Assembly: GCF_001632775.1 (NCBI RefSeq)
Contig: NZ_CP015249.1
Location: 4,258,686-4,322,685, forward strand
Direction: 5' to 3'
DNA length: 64,000 nucleotides
Source of the DNA: Dokdonella koreensis DS-123
GTDB taxonomy: Bacteria > Pseudomonadota > Gammaproteobacteria > Xanthomonadales > Rhodanobacteraceae
This document shows positions 44,674 through 54,114 of this stretch, one piece after another (within the stretch, counting starts at the first letter, position 1; every line of letters starts with the position of its first letter). A program made the translations under genes and the position numbers. The notes beneath the pieces were generated by a model. The model saw only the letters and a list, made by a program, of their open reading frames with translations. It was not told the DNA's origin and ran no database searches.

Positions 44674-44751
44674 GGGAAACCTCGATCTCGTGGTGGCGCG
44701 CGCCGCCTTTCGAGGAGTTCCCCGGGGAACGATCCGGCAGGGCGGGCGCGA

Positions 44752-45432
44752 TTACTGCGAAGTGTACTCTTCCAGGCGATCGCGGAAGTCCACGACCGGG
44801 CCCGGCACGTTGCTGACGCCGCCATCCAGGATGCGGCGGGCGGTCACGCCGTTGCCATAAACCGCTTGGTTGGCCTTGTTGTCGATCGTCAGCGCCGAGC
44901 CGTCCAGGGCCACGCCGGCGAACAGGCCGCGCGCACGCGAGTACGAGTAGATCTCGGCCTTGAGCTGCGCATCGGTGGATGCCTGCGCGGTGCGGCCGAC
45001 CGGCCCGGCGGCCGCCGACGCATCCGCTCCGAGCGTGAACTTGCCGTGCACGATCGACTCGACGCCGCGCTGGTTGCGGAAGACCAGGATCACGTCGGTG
45101 GACGACACGCCGGCCTGGAAGCCGACGCTGCCGCCGGTCATGCTGATGTAGCTCGGGTTGGACCAGGTGCCGTCGGCCGACTTGATCGAGAGCAGGCCCG
45201 AGCCGTGGCGGCCGCCGACCACGAAGCCGGCCTTGATCACATCCGGGATCACCGCGACCGCGTAGGCGTTGGTGAGCAGGTCGCGCGGAATCGCCTTGTC
45301 CGGCGCCTGCATGACTTCCTGGAGCACACGGACCGCGTTGCTGGCGCGTTCGTTTTCCTTCTCGCCCGCCACGGCGGGCAGCGCCAGAACGAGCAAGGCG
45401 ACGGCGAGGCAGACGCGCGCGAGGGAAGGCAT
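44752..45432 (-). CDS. Exported SYLF-domain (YSC84-like) lipid-binding protein
   Basis: 226 residues. GGAG lies upstream of ATG 45432. The N-terminus is a signal peptide (MPSLARVCLAVALLVLALPA-VAG). The SYLF domain shows AIPRDLLTNAYAVAVIPDVI, GFVVGGRHGSGLLSIKSADG, WSNPSYISMTGGSVGFQAGV, DVILVFRNQRGVESI and DAQLKAEIYSYSRARGLFAG, all typical of bacterial YSC84/DUF-type lipid-binding proteins. In eukaryotes the domain binds phosphoinositides; in bacteria its role is not settled and is envelope related. It ends 78 bp before tatA and follows an IPTL-CTERM gene. Confidence 0.93.
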   Translation of the reverse strand: MPSLARVCLAVALLVLALPAVAGEKENERASNAVRVLQEVMQAPDKAIPRDLLTNAYAVAVIPDVIKAGFVVGGRHGSGLLSIKSADGTWSNPSYISMTGGSVGFQAGVSSTDVILVFRNQRGVESIVHGKFTLGADASAAAGPVGRTAQASTDAQLKAEIYSYSRARGLFAGVALDGSALTIDNKANQAVYGNGVTARRILDGGVSNVPGPVVDFRDRLEEYTSQ

Positions 45433-45500
45433 CGGGGAACTCCAGGCAAATACGGGTCCCGACACCGTAGCAGGTCGAGCTGAGCCGCCGATGAAAGCGG

Positions 45501-46406
45501 TCAGGAGAGCCGGCGGCGACGCAGCGCGAACAGTGCCACCAGGCCGAGTGCGAGCGTCATCAGGCCGAGCGCCCACGGCGAACGGACCGGCATGGGCACC
45601 GGCTCCGGCGGACCGCCGGTCGGCGTGCAGTCGGTGGGCGCGACGATGAACCCGTTCATCGAGATGCCGCGCAGGCGCGAGGGGCCTTCCAGCGAGCCGA
45701 GCACGGTCAGCGCGCCGGTTGCCGGATCGATCGTGACCAGATCGCTCCAGTCGACCAGCGCCGGCGGATTGTAGTTGAGCGTCGCCCAGAGCTTGCCCGA
45801 CGCGTCGAAGCTCATGGCCACGACGTTGACGTAGTTGGGAACGCGGCCGAAATCGCCGATGCGCTCGGCGCGCGCGGTGGTCTGGTCGATCCGGTAGAGG
45901 CCGTTGTCGTCGCGACCGGCGGCCCCGTAGAGCACGCCGCCGCGAGCGGCCAGGCCGGTGATCGGCCGGCCGGTGTCGCCGACGTAGACCGGGTTGATCG
46001 CGGCCGGGCTGGTCTTCCAGAGACTGCCGTTGGCCGAGGCGATCCACAGGTTGCCGTCGCAGGCATAGGTCATCGACAGGTCGAGCGCTTCCTCGGTCGG
46101 CATGCCCGACAGCGCGCCGCGATAGCTGGCCGTGCCGGACGCGGGATCGAGCTGGACGATGATCTTCTGGTTGCCGACGACGGCGAACAGCTCGCCGCCG
46201 GGGCCGTAGGTCAGGCCGCGGATCTGGGCGACCGCCTGGCCGTTGACCGGACCGGCTTCGCCGATGAAGGTCGCGCGCCGGGTGGCCAGATCGAGCCGGT
46301 AGAAGTCACGGAACGCCACGCCGTAGGCCGGCGTCGCCAGTTGCGCGAACGCAGGCGACGAGGCGAAAAGAAGCACGGCTGCGGCAAAGCAGGCACGCAT
46401 GCGCAT
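45501..46406 (-). CDS. Exported beta-propeller-like protein with IPTL-CTERM tail
   Basis: 301 residues. Signal peptide MRMRACFAAAVLLFASSPAF-AQ. The middle has repeated strand motifs of a small propeller (RDFYRLDLATRRATFIGEAG, QKIIVQLDPASGTASYRGAL, GLYRIDQTTARAERIGDFGR, DLVTIDPATGALTVLGSLEG). The C-terminus PVPMPVRSPWALGLMTLALG, a hydrophobic helix and RRRRLS fit the IPTL-CTERM sorting signal (Pro, then SPWA, membrane helix, Arg cluster). A second such protein lies at 4745-6499. Function unknown. It is divergent from hemH. Confidence 0.85.
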   Translation of the reverse strand: MRMRACFAAAVLLFASSPAFAQLATPAYGVAFRDFYRLDLATRRATFIGEAGPVNGQAVAQIRGLTYGPGGELFAVVGNQKIIVQLDPASGTASYRGALSGMPTEEALDLSMTYACDGNLWIASANGSLWKTSPAAINPVYVGDTGRPITGLAARGGVLYGAAGRDDNGLYRIDQTTARAERIGDFGRVPNYVNVVAMSFDASGKLWATLNYNPPALVDWSDLVTIDPATGALTVLGSLEGPSRLRGISMNGFIVAPTDCTPTGGPPEPVPMPVRSPWALGLMTLALGLVALFALRRRRLS

Positions 46407-46576
46407 GGCGGTCGATGTTATCGTTATGGGTAGTCGTCGCCCGGGCCGGCCGTCCTGCCGACGCCGGGCTCCCCGAGTCTAGCAGCACTCTCCGCCGTAA
46501 CAAAGCACTGCAACCGCGCGTGCGGCGGACGTTTTTGCGGCCAGATTCGTCGCAGCCGCCCAGCCTTCCGCCCGGT

Positions 46577-47584
46577 ATGCCCACCGAACCGATTCCCGCC
46601 CCCGACCGCCCCGCACCGGACACCGGCGTCCTGCTGATCAACCTCGGCACCCCCGATGCGCCGACGCCGGCGGCGGTGCGGCGCTACCTGGCCGAGTTCC
46701 TGTCCGATCCGCGGGTGGTGGAACAGCCGCGCTGGCTCTGGCTGCCGGTGCTGCACGGCGTGATCCTGCGTATCCGGCCGGCCCGATCGGCGGCGCTGTA
46801 CCGCGCGATCTGGACCCCGGCCGGTTCGCCGCTGCAGACCGGCATGGCGGCACTGGCCGAAGCCGTCCAGGCCGAATGGCCCGGCGTGGTGGTGCGGCAC
46901 GCGATGCGCTACCGGCTCCCCGACCTCGGCACGCGGATCGACGAACTGATGGCGGCCGGCGTGCGTCGCCTGCTGCTGCTGCCGTTGTTTCCGCAGTATT
47001 CGGCGACGACCACCGCCTCGGTGCTCGACGCGGTCGGCCGCCACCTGCGCCGGCGCCGGCGCGTGCCGGAGCTGCATTTCGTCGACAGCTACGCGGACGA
47101 ACCGGCCTATGTCGAAGGGCTCGCCGCCAGCGTCGAGGCGCACTGGCAGGCCCACGGCCGTGCCGAGCGCCTGCTGTTGTCGTTCCACGGCATTCCGGAG
47201 CGCTACGTCCGCGCCGGCGATCCGTATGCCGACCAGTGCCGGGCGACGACCGACGCCCTGCGGCGGCGGCTCGGTGCGGCGGCGCCGCCGATCCTCGCCT
47301 GCTTCCAGTCGCGGGTGGGTCGCGAGCCGTGGCTGCAGCCGTACACCGACGCGGTGCTGGCCGCGCTGCCGGGCGAAGGCGTGCGCAGCGTGCAGGTCCT
47401 CGCGCCGGGCTTCTCGATCGACTGCCTGGAAACGCTGGAGGAGCTGGCGATCACCAATCGCGAGCGCTTCCTGGCGGCCGGCGGGGAACGCTACGAGTAT
47501 CTTCCGGCACTGAACGCCTCGCCGGCCCAGGTCCGCCTGGTCGGCGAGCTGATCCGGCGCCACCTCGACCCCGCCGTTCCGTGA
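46577..47584 (+). CDS. hemH: Ferrochelatase
   Basis: 335 residues. Inserts ferrous iron into protoporphyrin IX, the last step of haem synthesis. Starts MPTEPIPAPDRPAPDTGVLL and continues INLGTPDAPTPAAVRRYLAE (family opening), PLFPQYSATTTASVLDAV, and the active-site H204 in LLSFHGIPERYVRAGDPY. ACFQSRVGREPWLQPYT and the conserved acidic helix FSIDCLETLEELAITNRERF are present. Its stop overlaps the GTG start of the next gene (GTGA), so the two are translated together. Confidence 0.97.
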   Translation: MPTEPIPAPDRPAPDTGVLLINLGTPDAPTPAAVRRYLAEFLSDPRVVEQPRWLWLPVLHGVILRIRPARSAALYRAIWTPAGSPLQTGMAALAEAVQAEWPGVVVRHAMRYRLPDLGTRIDELMAAGVRRLLLLPLFPQYSATTTASVLDAVGRHLRRRRRVPELHFVDSYADEPAYVEGLAASVEAHWQAHGRAERLLLSFHGIPERYVRAGDPYADQCRATTDALRRRLGAAAPPILACFQSRVGREPWLQPYTDAVLAALPGEGVRSVQVLAPGFSIDCLETLEELAITNRERFLAAGGERYEYLPALNASPAQVRLVGELIRRHLDPAVP

Positions 47585-48450
47585 CCGAGGCCCGCGAGCG
47601 GCGCTTCGACGTGCCGCACCTCCCGATCGCGGCCCGGTGCTGGGGCGACCCGGCACTGCCGCCGCTGCTGGCGCTGCACGGCTGGCTCGACAATGCCGGC
47701 TCGTTCGACCATCTGGCACCGCGGCTGGCGGCACACCATCAGGTGATCGCCATCGACCTGGCCGGCCACGGGCGGTCCGGGCATCGCCCCGCCGGCACCT
47801 GGTACCCCTACATCGACTTCCTCGACGAGATCCTCGGTGTGGTCGAGCAGCTCGGCCGGCCGCGCATCGACCTGCTCGGCCATTCGCTCGGCGGGACGCT
47901 GGCCAGCGTCTTCGCCGGGATCTTCCCGGAGCGGGTCGGCCGCCTGGCGCTGATCGAAGCCCTCGGGCCGCTGACCGCGGCAGCCGGCGATACCCGCGAG
48001 CGGCTGCGCCGCGGCATCGGGGAGCGCGCCGCGCGCCGTGGCGACCGACGCCGCGTGTTCGACTCGATCGACACCGCCGTCGCCGCGCGCCTCGCCGCCG
48101 GCGGTCTGTCCGCGGCCGCTGCGCGCCCGATCGTCGAGCGTGGCCTGCAGGCCGTCGACGGTGGCCTGGCCTGGTCGAGCGATGCCCGCTTGCGGCTCGC
48201 CTCGCCGGCGCGCTTCACCGAGGACCAGGTGCTGGACCTGCTGGCCGGCATCGACGCGGCGACGCTCCTGGTGCTGACCGAACCGGAGACGGCCTACCTG
48301 CCGCGCGCGTGGATCGAACGCCGCGCGGCCGAGGTGGCCGCGATCGAGATCGTGCGGCTGGCAGGCGGCCACCACCTGCACCTGGAACGGCCCGGACCGG
48401 TGGCCGATGCGCTGCTGGATTTCTTCGGACGCCACCCGCCGCGCGCCTGA
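47581..48450 (+). CDS. Alpha/beta hydrolase
   Basis: 289 residues. The GTG start at 47581 overlaps the hemH stop by 4 bases. The fold is shown by LLALHGWLDNAGSFDHLAPR (oxyanion HGW), DLAGHGRS, the nucleophile elbow LLGHSLGGTLAS with S102, and a late histidine in LAGGHHLHLERPGPVADALL. Resembles small serine esterases related to MEST/BioH-like hydrolases; the substrate is unknown. Coupling to hemH recurs in related genomes by my recollection, but no functional link is established. Confidence 0.9.
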   Translation: MTEARERRFDVPHLPIAARCWGDPALPPLLALHGWLDNAGSFDHLAPRLAAHHQVIAIDLAGHGRSGHRPAGTWYPYIDFLDEILGVVEQLGRPRIDLLGHSLGGTLASVFAGIFPERVGRLALIEALGPLTAAAGDTRERLRRGIGERAARRGDRRRVFDSIDTAVAARLAAGGLSAAAARPIVERGLQAVDGGLAWSSDARLRLASPARFTEDQVLDLLAGIDAATLLVLTEPETAYLPRAWIERRAAEVAAIEIVRLAGGHHLHLERPGPVADALLDFFGRHPPRA

Positions 48451-48467
48451 GCGGCGCGGGACGAGGT

Positions 48468-49244
48468 TCAGCCGCCGCCGGGCGCCTGGATCAGCCGGCC
48501 GAGTTCGGCCTTGAGCGCCTGGCCGTGGAGCCGCAGCCAGTCGCGCTGCTCGCCCCATTCCGGGTACAGCGACTGGACGAGGTTCCAGAACCGCTTGGAG
48601 TGGTTGCGGATGCGCAGGTGGCACAGCTCGTGGACCAGCACGTAGCGCAGGGCCGCCGGCGGCGCCAGCGCCAGCGCGAGATCCAGCGTCACCACGTCGC
48701 GCGTGTCGAGGCTGCCCCAGAGGCTCTTGAGCGGCCGCACGCGGATGCCGGTCGGCGCCAGGCCCAGCTCCGGCGTGTAGCGCGCCAGCCAGCGCGAGAT
48801 GTCGCGCCGCATCTGCGCTTCCAGGAACGAGCGCAGCAAGGCGCGCGCCGCTTCCGGTGCGCGGCGGTGCGGTCGCGGCAGGCTGATCGTCAACCGGTCT
48901 TCGGTGTGCTCGATGTGCGGATAGGCGCCGTCACGCCAGGACAGGCGCGTGGTCTCGCCGCGCAGCGGCATCACCGTGGCCGATCCCACCTTCAGCGGCG
49001 GCGGCTGCGAACCGAGGTTGAGCTCGTCGAGCTTTCGTTCGAGCCATTCGCCGTGCTTGCGCAGGAACGCGAACACCTGGGCCGGATGGGTCCCTTCCGG
49101 GTAGGTGACGCGGGCGCCGCCGGGCGTCACCGTCAGGCGCAGGCGCCGGGCACGCGGATGGCTGCGACGCAGGACCTTGATCGTGTCGCCGGTCTGCGTC
49201 GCCAGTTCCAGGTAGTTGTTGCCGTTGTCGCTATCGAGGGTCAT
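48468..49244 (-). CDS. YgjP-like (M48-related) metallohydrolase
   Basis: 258 residues. ATG 49244 follows GAGG with spacing 5; an ATG six codons upstream (49262) has a worse site. The N-terminal beta-rich part (VLRRSHPRARRLRLTVTPGG) and C-terminal WLM/YgjP-like domain carry the zinc motif HELCH at 205-209 followed by LRIRNHSKRFWNLVQSLYPE, where the later His and Glu complete the metal site. E. coli YgjP (UpfP) family members have been linked to nucleotide metabolism, while others are peptidase-like; the role here is open. It is convergent with the alpha/beta hydrolase and just downstream of rdgC. Confidence 0.9.
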   Translation of the reverse strand: MTLDSDNGNNYLELATQTGDTIKVLRRSHPRARRLRLTVTPGGARVTYPEGTHPAQVFAFLRKHGEWLERKLDELNLGSQPPPLKVGSATVMPLRGETTRLSWRDGAYPHIEHTEDRLTISLPRPHRRAPEAARALLRSFLEAQMRRDISRWLARYTPELGLAPTGIRVRPLKSLWGSLDTRDVVTLDLALALAPPAALRYVLVHELCHLRIRNHSKRFWNLVQSLYPEWGEQRDWLRLHGQALKAELGRLIQAPGGG

Positions 49245-49271
49245 CGTTGCCTCATGACCCACACGGGTCCG

Positions 49272-50189
49272 CTAGTCGCGGTCCCCCGGCCGCGGTAATC
49301 CAAACCACTCCCCGAACTTGTCGAACAGGCGCGCCAACTCCAGCGTCAACAACGCGAACCGGGCGTCGATCTCCGCCTGGATCGATTCGGACGACTCCTC
49401 GCCCAGCTCATCCAGTACGACATCGAGAAAACGCAACTTGCGGACCGTGAGGTCCTCCCCGAGCACGAAACTCATGCGCTCGTCGAACGTGAGCCCGAGC
49501 TGGTACACCTGCTTGCCGGTCTTCAGATGCTCCCGGACCTCGTCCGATTCAAGCTCTTGACGACGGCAGCGAACGATGGCACCGGCCTCGACCGGATCGC
49601 GCAGCTCGCACTCGTCGCCGAGCGCCAAGCCTGCCGGCAGCTTGCCATGGATCAGCCAGTCCGTCATCAGCGCCCGCGGCGATTCTTCCGGCGCCATCGG
49701 GGTGGCCGGAAACTGCCCGACCGCCTCGCGAACCTGGCTGACCGCCTCCTCGGCCACCTTCCGGCTGGCCGTATCGACGACCAGCCAGCCGTTCTTGGCG
49801 TCCAGATAAGCACTCTGGCGTGACGGGCGGATGAAAGCCCGCGGCAGCAGTTCGGAAACCACCTGCTCCTTCAAGCGCTTGCGCTCGCGCGCACCGATCC
49901 GGCGGCCTTCCTTCTCGGCCAGTTCGGAGATCCGGTTGGCCAGTTCCTCGGTTACCACCGATCCCGGCAGCAGCCGGTCCTCGCCGCCGATCGTCAGCAG
50001 GGTATACGCACCAATCTGGTGCATCAACGCGTCGGACTGGCGACCGAACGGGGAAACGAATCCACGCGTGGCCAGCTCCAGCGGCCCGCAGGCGCGCAGG
50101 CGCTGGGACTCCAGGCGGGTCTCCAGGTCGTCGAGGGCCTCGACGGCGGTCTCGGGGAAGCGGAACAGGGTCAGGTTTCGGAAGAACAT
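49272..50189 (-). CDS. rdgC: Recombination-associated protein RdgC
   Basis: 305 residues, normal length. A ring-shaped, non-specific DNA-binding protein that modulates RecA filaments. Starts MFFRNLTLFRFPE, with ACGPLELATRGFVSPFGRQ, LLPGSVVTEELANRISELAE, REKRRIGARERKRLKEQ-like basic helix (GRRIGARERKRLKEQV), PRAFIRPSRQSAYLDAKNGW and the C-terminal DEIDARFALLTLELARLFD-like helix all characteristic. It lies between ttcA and the YgjP-like gene on the same strand, each with short gaps. Confidence 0.97.
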   Translation of the reverse strand: MFFRNLTLFRFPETAVEALDDLETRLESQRLRACGPLELATRGFVSPFGRQSDALMHQIGAYTLLTIGGEDRLLPGSVVTEELANRISELAEKEGRRIGARERKRLKEQVVSELLPRAFIRPSRQSAYLDAKNGWLVVDTASRKVAEEAVSQVREAVGQFPATPMAPEESPRALMTDWLIHGKLPAGLALGDECELRDPVEAGAIVRCRRQELESDEVREHLKTGKQVYQLGLTFDERMSFVLGEDLTVRKLRFLDVVLDELGEESSESIQAEIDARFALLTLELARLFDKFGEWFGLPRPGDRD

Positions 50190-50283
50190 GGCATCTCGAT
50201 ACGAAGGAACGGCGGAGAAACGCGACCCGGCCGGCGCGGAGTGCCGGCACGCAACGCGCAAGCGGTGGACGGAAGCGCTCGGC

Positions 50284-51138
50284 TCAGGACGGGCCGGGCC
50301 GGTTGTCGCGCAGCCAGTCGTGGGCATCCGCGCCGGGACCGCGCGCGCCCAGTCCGGCGAAGTCGAACAGCGCCGGATCGGCCAGCTGCGAGGGCGCCAC
50401 ATGGGTCAGTGCGCGGAACACGTTCTCGACCCGGCCCGGCTGCTGGCGCTCCCAGTCGGCCAGCATCGCCTTGACCACCTTGCGCTGCAGGTTCTCCTGC
50501 GAGCCGCACAGGTTGCACGGCATGATCGGAAACCCCTCATGGGCGGCGTGCGCGGCGATGTCCGTCTCGCGGCAGTACGCCAGCGGCCGGATCACGAGGT
50601 TGCGGCCGTCGTCGGACCTGAGCTTGGGCGGCATCGCCTTCAGCGCGGCGTGATGGAACAGGTTGAGGAACAGCGTCTCGACGATGTCGTCGCGATGGTG
50701 CCCGAGCGCGATCTTCGTGAATCCCTCGCGCTCGGCGAAGTCGTAGAGGGCGCCGCGGCGCATCCGCGAACACAGGCCGCACATCGTCTTGCCGTCCGGT
50801 ATCACGCGGCGCACGACGCTGTAGGTGTCCTGCTCGATGATGTGGAACGGCATGCCGATGCCGCGCAGGTAGGCCGGCAGCACGTCCGGATCGTAGCCGG
50901 GCTGCTTCTGGTCCAGGTGCACGGCGACCAGCTCGAACCGCACCGGTGCCTTGGCCTGCAGCCGCCGCAGCATGTCGAGCAGGGTGTAGGAATCCTTGCC
51001 ACCCGACAGGCAGACCATCACGCGATCGCCGTCCTCGATCAGGTTGTAGTCGGCGATCGCCTGGCCCACCTGGTGGCGCAGGCGCTTGGCCAGCCGGGCG
51101 GCTTCGTGTTCGTGCTTGCGGGCGGCGGCGACGGTCAT
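50284..51138 (-). CDS. ttcA: tRNA 2-thiocytidine(32) synthetase TtcA
   Basis: 284 residues from ATG 51138 ([20 protein letters not shown]). Iron-sulphur PP-loop enzyme that thiolates cytidine 32 of certain tRNAs. The ATP PP-loop is [10 protein letters not shown] (45-50). The cluster-binding cysteines are C120 and C123 ([11 protein letters not shown]) and C208/C211 ([14 protein letters not shown]). [17 protein letters not shown] is the second family signature. An upstream in-frame extension with no ribosome site is rejected. The gene is divergent from the DUF465 gene. Confidence 0.97.
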   Translation of the reverse strand: MTVAAARKHEHEAARLAKRLRHQVGQAIADYNLIEDGDRVMVCLSGGKDSYTLLDMLRRLQAKAPVRFELVAVHLDQKQPGYDPDVLPAYLRGIGMPFHIIEQDTYSVVRRVIPDGKTMCGLCSRMRRGALYDFAEREGFTKIALGHHRDDIVETLFLNLFHHAALKAMPPKLRSDDGRNLVIRPLAYCRETDIAAHAAHEGFPIMPCNLCGSQENLQRKVVKAMLADWERQQPGRVENVFRALTHVAPSQLADPALFDFAGLGARGPGADAHDWLRDNRPGPS

Positions 51139-51239
51139 CGGCGGGACGCTGGAACGGGACGGCGCATTGTACGTCGAGCCTGCCGCGGACGTGCCGCGGA
51201 CGCCCCCGCCCGATGGCGCCCGCACGCCGCCAAAAGCAC

Positions 51240-51245
51240 TACACT
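51240..51245 (+). promoter_or_regulatory. Candidate -10 TACACT for the DUF465 gene
   Basis: TACACT ends 12 bases before ATG 51258, giving a very short leader. It lies in the 119-bp divergent region shared with ttcA. No ribosome binding site is evident (GCCCAGCC), so translation may rely on a near-leaderless start. Confidence 0.35.
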
Positions 51246-51257
51246 TGCCGCCCAGCC

Positions 51258-51476
51258 ATGAACCATCAGTTCCCCGACGATCCCGCCGTGCTGGTCCGCA
51301 AGCTCGCCGAGCTGCGACTGGAGCACCGCGACCTCGATACCGCGATCGCGCGCCTGTCGATCGACCCGAACGTCTCCGACGAACTGCAGATCACGCGCAT
51401 GAAGAAGCGCAAGCTGCGGCTCAAGGACATGATCGCCTGGATCGAAAGCCGGCTGATTCCCGACCTCGACGCCTGA
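51258..51476 (+). CDS. DUF465/YdcH-family small protein
   Basis: 72 residues: [20 protein letters not shown], a heptad-rich stretch [17 protein letters not shown], and the basic helix [20 protein letters not shown]. This two-helix coiled-coil pattern and length match the YdcH/DUF465 family, common in proteobacteria with no settled function. Start at 51258 fits the family. It faces plsB tail to tail with 19 bp between stops. Confidence 0.92.
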   Translation: MNHQFPDDPAVLVRKLAELRLEHRDLDTAIARLSIDPNVSDELQITRMKKRKLRLKDMIAWIESRLIPDLDA

Positions 51477-51495
51477 CGGCCGCTGCGCCGCCGCC

Positions 51496-54063
51496 TCACT
51501 CCGCCGCGGGCTTGGCCGCAACGGGCGGTTCGCCGGCCGGCTGTCCCTCGCCCAGGCGCGCACGCATGTCCTGGGTCAGCTTGAGGATGCCGTGCCGGAT
51601 CTCCCGGCTGAGGATCACGCGGGCGTCGCGTGCGACCTCTTCAAGCGCACCGTCGAAGTCCAGCTTGCCGTTCTCGTCGGTCCACACCACGCGCCGCTCG
51701 CGCAGCTTCTGGATGAAGCCGCGGAACAGCGACTTGTCGAAGAACTCCGGCGCGTTGACCTCGTGCAGCAGCGAGAGCCTCTGCGCGGTGAGGTAGCACA
51801 GGTTCTCCAGCTCGCCGGCGGTCAGGCTGTGCGGACCGTTCTTCACCAGCGCGGCGAGCGCGATGTAGTAGCGCTCGAACGCCTGCAGCAGGCTGTGGGC
51901 GATGCCGCGCAGGCGATAGGCGGTATCGCTCTGGCCGGGACCGCGGCTCATGATGCGGCCGTCCTCGTCGACCTCGAGCAGGTCGTGGCGCGCGAAGAAG
52001 TCCAGCGTCGCCTCGATGCGCTCGCCGAAGGCCTGCTCGTCCCAGGCCAGGAACAGCTCGGAGCGGATGAACGGGTGCACCAGGCGGCCGAGCCGCACCA
52101 GCGTGGAACGCGCCATGCGCCGGTTGTTGAGGAAGCAGCAGGCGACCCAGGCCGCCGCCGCGAACAGATGTTGGACGTTGTTGCGGAAGTAGCTCAGCAG
52201 CACCGCCTGTTCGTCGCCGCAACGGAGCACGTCGCCGAGCGGATGGGCGACACGCTCGATCCACTGCATCTTCTCGCCGTACGCGATGATCGCGGCCGGA
52301 TCGAGGGCGGTGACGGTGACGCGGTCCGAGTACGGCAGCTCCACCAGCAGCCGCTTGGCGAGATCCAGCTGGGCGACCAGATCCGACTCGGCCATCGCGT
52401 GGTTGGGCGTGGACAGGAGCGCCAGCGCCAGCAGGTTGACCGGATTGACGTCGGCGCTGCGGTTGATGTTGACCAGGATGCGCTCGGCGAGCGCGTCGAC
52501 CGCCGGGCCGGCCCACTCGGGCTTGTCGTCGGGGTCGACCGGCGACTGGCGCCACTGCGGCGCGACCTCGTCGAGCAGCTCGGCCAGGTACACCGGTTCG
52601 CCGAAGCTCACCGCCACCTGCCCGTAGTGCTGGCGCAGCACCTTGGTCGCGCGCAGCAGGCCGAGCCAGGACTCCTTCTGCTTGGGCCGGCCGGACAGCT
52701 CGCCGGCGTACTCCTTGCCTTCCATCAGCTTCTCGTAGCCGATGTAGACCGGCTGGAACAGCACCGGGCGCCGCGACTGGGCCAGGAAGCTCGACAGCGT
52801 CATCGACAGCATGCCCGCGCGTGGCGCCAGCAGGCGGCCGGTGCGCGAGCGTCCGCCCTCGATGAAGTATTCCAGTGGCACGCCGCGGGCGAACAGCTGG
52901 CCGAGGTATTCGCGGAACACGGTCGAGTACAGCGCGTTGCCGCGGAACGTGCGGCGCAGGAAGAACGCGCCGCCGCGCCGCAGCAGCGCGCCGAGCACCG
53001 GCAGGTTGAGGTTCACGCCGGCGGCGATGTGCGGCACCGACAAGCCGTTGCGGTACAGCAGCCACGACAGCAGCAGGTAGTCGATGTGGCTGCGGTGGCA
53101 GGGCACGTAGATCACTTCGTGGCCGGGCACGCTCGCGCGCAGCGACTCGAAGTGGTGCATCTTCACGCCGCCGTAGAGCTTGTTCCAGAAGCCGTTCAGC
53201 AGGAACGACATCGAGCGCACCACCGGATGCGAATAGTCCGCGGCGATCTCCATCGCGAAATCGCGCGCACGCTTGTGCGCCTTGGCGGCGGGCAGGCCTT
53301 CCTTGCTGGCGGTGGCGGCGATCGCCTCGCGCACCGGCTCGGCATTGAGCACCGCGTTGACGACGGTGCGGCGGTGGGACAGGTCGGGACCGATGACCGC
53401 GGCGCGGATGCGGTTGAAGTGCACGCGCAGGACGCGCGAGAGCTTGCGCACGCTGCGCTCGGACGCCTCGCCGCCGGCCTCGTCGACGAGCTGGCGCAGC
53501 GACACCGGCGCGGCGAACTGGACGATCGTGTCACGGCCGTTCAGGAGCAGGGCGAGCAGCCGGCGGAAGCGGCCGACCACCACCCAGTTCTCCGAGAACA
53601 ACACGCTGAACCAGCCCGACTGCCGGTCCGGCGCGCGACCGACGAAGATCGACACCGGCACCAGGCGCACGTCGGCGCCCGGCGTCTGCGCGACGTGCGC
53701 GAACAGGTGCGCCAGCGTCTCCGAGCGGGTCGGGTGCTGCGGGCGGCCGAACCAGCGCGGCCGCCGCGAGAGGTAGATCACCGAGCGGCGGCGGCGGATC
53801 GGCAGCGTGTCGGCCGCCGAGTACGGCGCCGGCAGGCCGGCCGCCGCTGCTGCCTCGTCCAGGATCAGCGTATCGGACAGGCCGTAGCGCTCCAGGACGT
53901 AGACGGTCGGCCGGCCGTCGTCCTCGCCGACCAGCGTGCGCGGCTCGGCCGGCTGCAGCCGCAGCCGCAGCCACGGCCGCAACAGCGCGCACAGCAGGCG
54001 AGTCAGCGGCGGCGCCCGCCGGCGCACAGCGGCCGGCCGGGGCCCGGGAAGTGCCGGATCCAT
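51496..54063 (-). CDS. plsB: Glycerol-3-phosphate 1-O-acyltransferase
   Basis: 855 residues, the long inner-membrane enzyme that makes lysophosphatidic acid from glycerol-3-phosphate and acyl-CoA/acyl-ACP, first step of phospholipid synthesis. Motif I VPCHRSHIDYLLLS holds the HX4D dyad (H323, D328). Others are FFLRRTFRGNALYSTVFREY, the substrate loop FIEGGRSRTGRLLAPRAGML, and PVYIGYEKLMEGKEYAGELS. The C-terminal half has the family's helical extension. The Pro/Arg-rich N-terminus (MDPALPGPRPAAVRRRAPPL) is less conserved, so the exact start is less certain. It lies 51 bp downstream of a lipoprotein gene on the same strand. Confidence 0.97.
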   Translation of the reverse strand: MDPALPGPRPAAVRRRAPPLTRLLCALLRPWLRLRLQPAEPRTLVGEDDGRPTVYVLERYGLSDTLILDEAAAAAGLPAPYSAADTLPIRRRRSVIYLSRRPRWFGRPQHPTRSETLAHLFAHVAQTPGADVRLVPVSIFVGRAPDRQSGWFSVLFSENWVVVGRFRRLLALLLNGRDTIVQFAAPVSLRQLVDEAGGEASERSVRKLSRVLRVHFNRIRAAVIGPDLSHRRTVVNAVLNAEPVREAIAATASKEGLPAAKAHKRARDFAMEIAADYSHPVVRSMSFLLNGFWNKLYGGVKMHHFESLRASVPGHEVIYVPCHRSHIDYLLLSWLLYRNGLSVPHIAAGVNLNLPVLGALLRRGGAFFLRRTFRGNALYSTVFREYLGQLFARGVPLEYFIEGGRSRTGRLLAPRAGMLSMTLSSFLAQSRRPVLFQPVYIGYEKLMEGKEYAGELSGRPKQKESWLGLLRATKVLRQHYGQVAVSFGEPVYLAELLDEVAPQWRQSPVDPDDKPEWAGPAVDALAERILVNINRSADVNPVNLLALALLSTPNHAMAESDLVAQLDLAKRLLVELPYSDRVTVTALDPAAIIAYGEKMQWIERVAHPLGDVLRCGDEQAVLLSYFRNNVQHLFAAAAWVACCFLNNRRMARSTLVRLGRLVHPFIRSELFLAWDEQAFGERIEATLDFFARHDLLEVDEDGRIMSRGPGQSDTAYRLRGIAHSLLQAFERYYIALAALVKNGPHSLTAGELENLCYLTAQRLSLLHEVNAPEFFDKSLFRGFIQKLRERRVVWTDENGKLDFDGALEEVARDARVILSREIRHGILKLTQDMRARLGEGQPAGEPPVAAKPAAE

Positions 54064-54114
54064 GGTGCGGATGCGGAAAGCGGGCGGAACCGTGGCGTGG
54101 AATCCGGTCCGGGA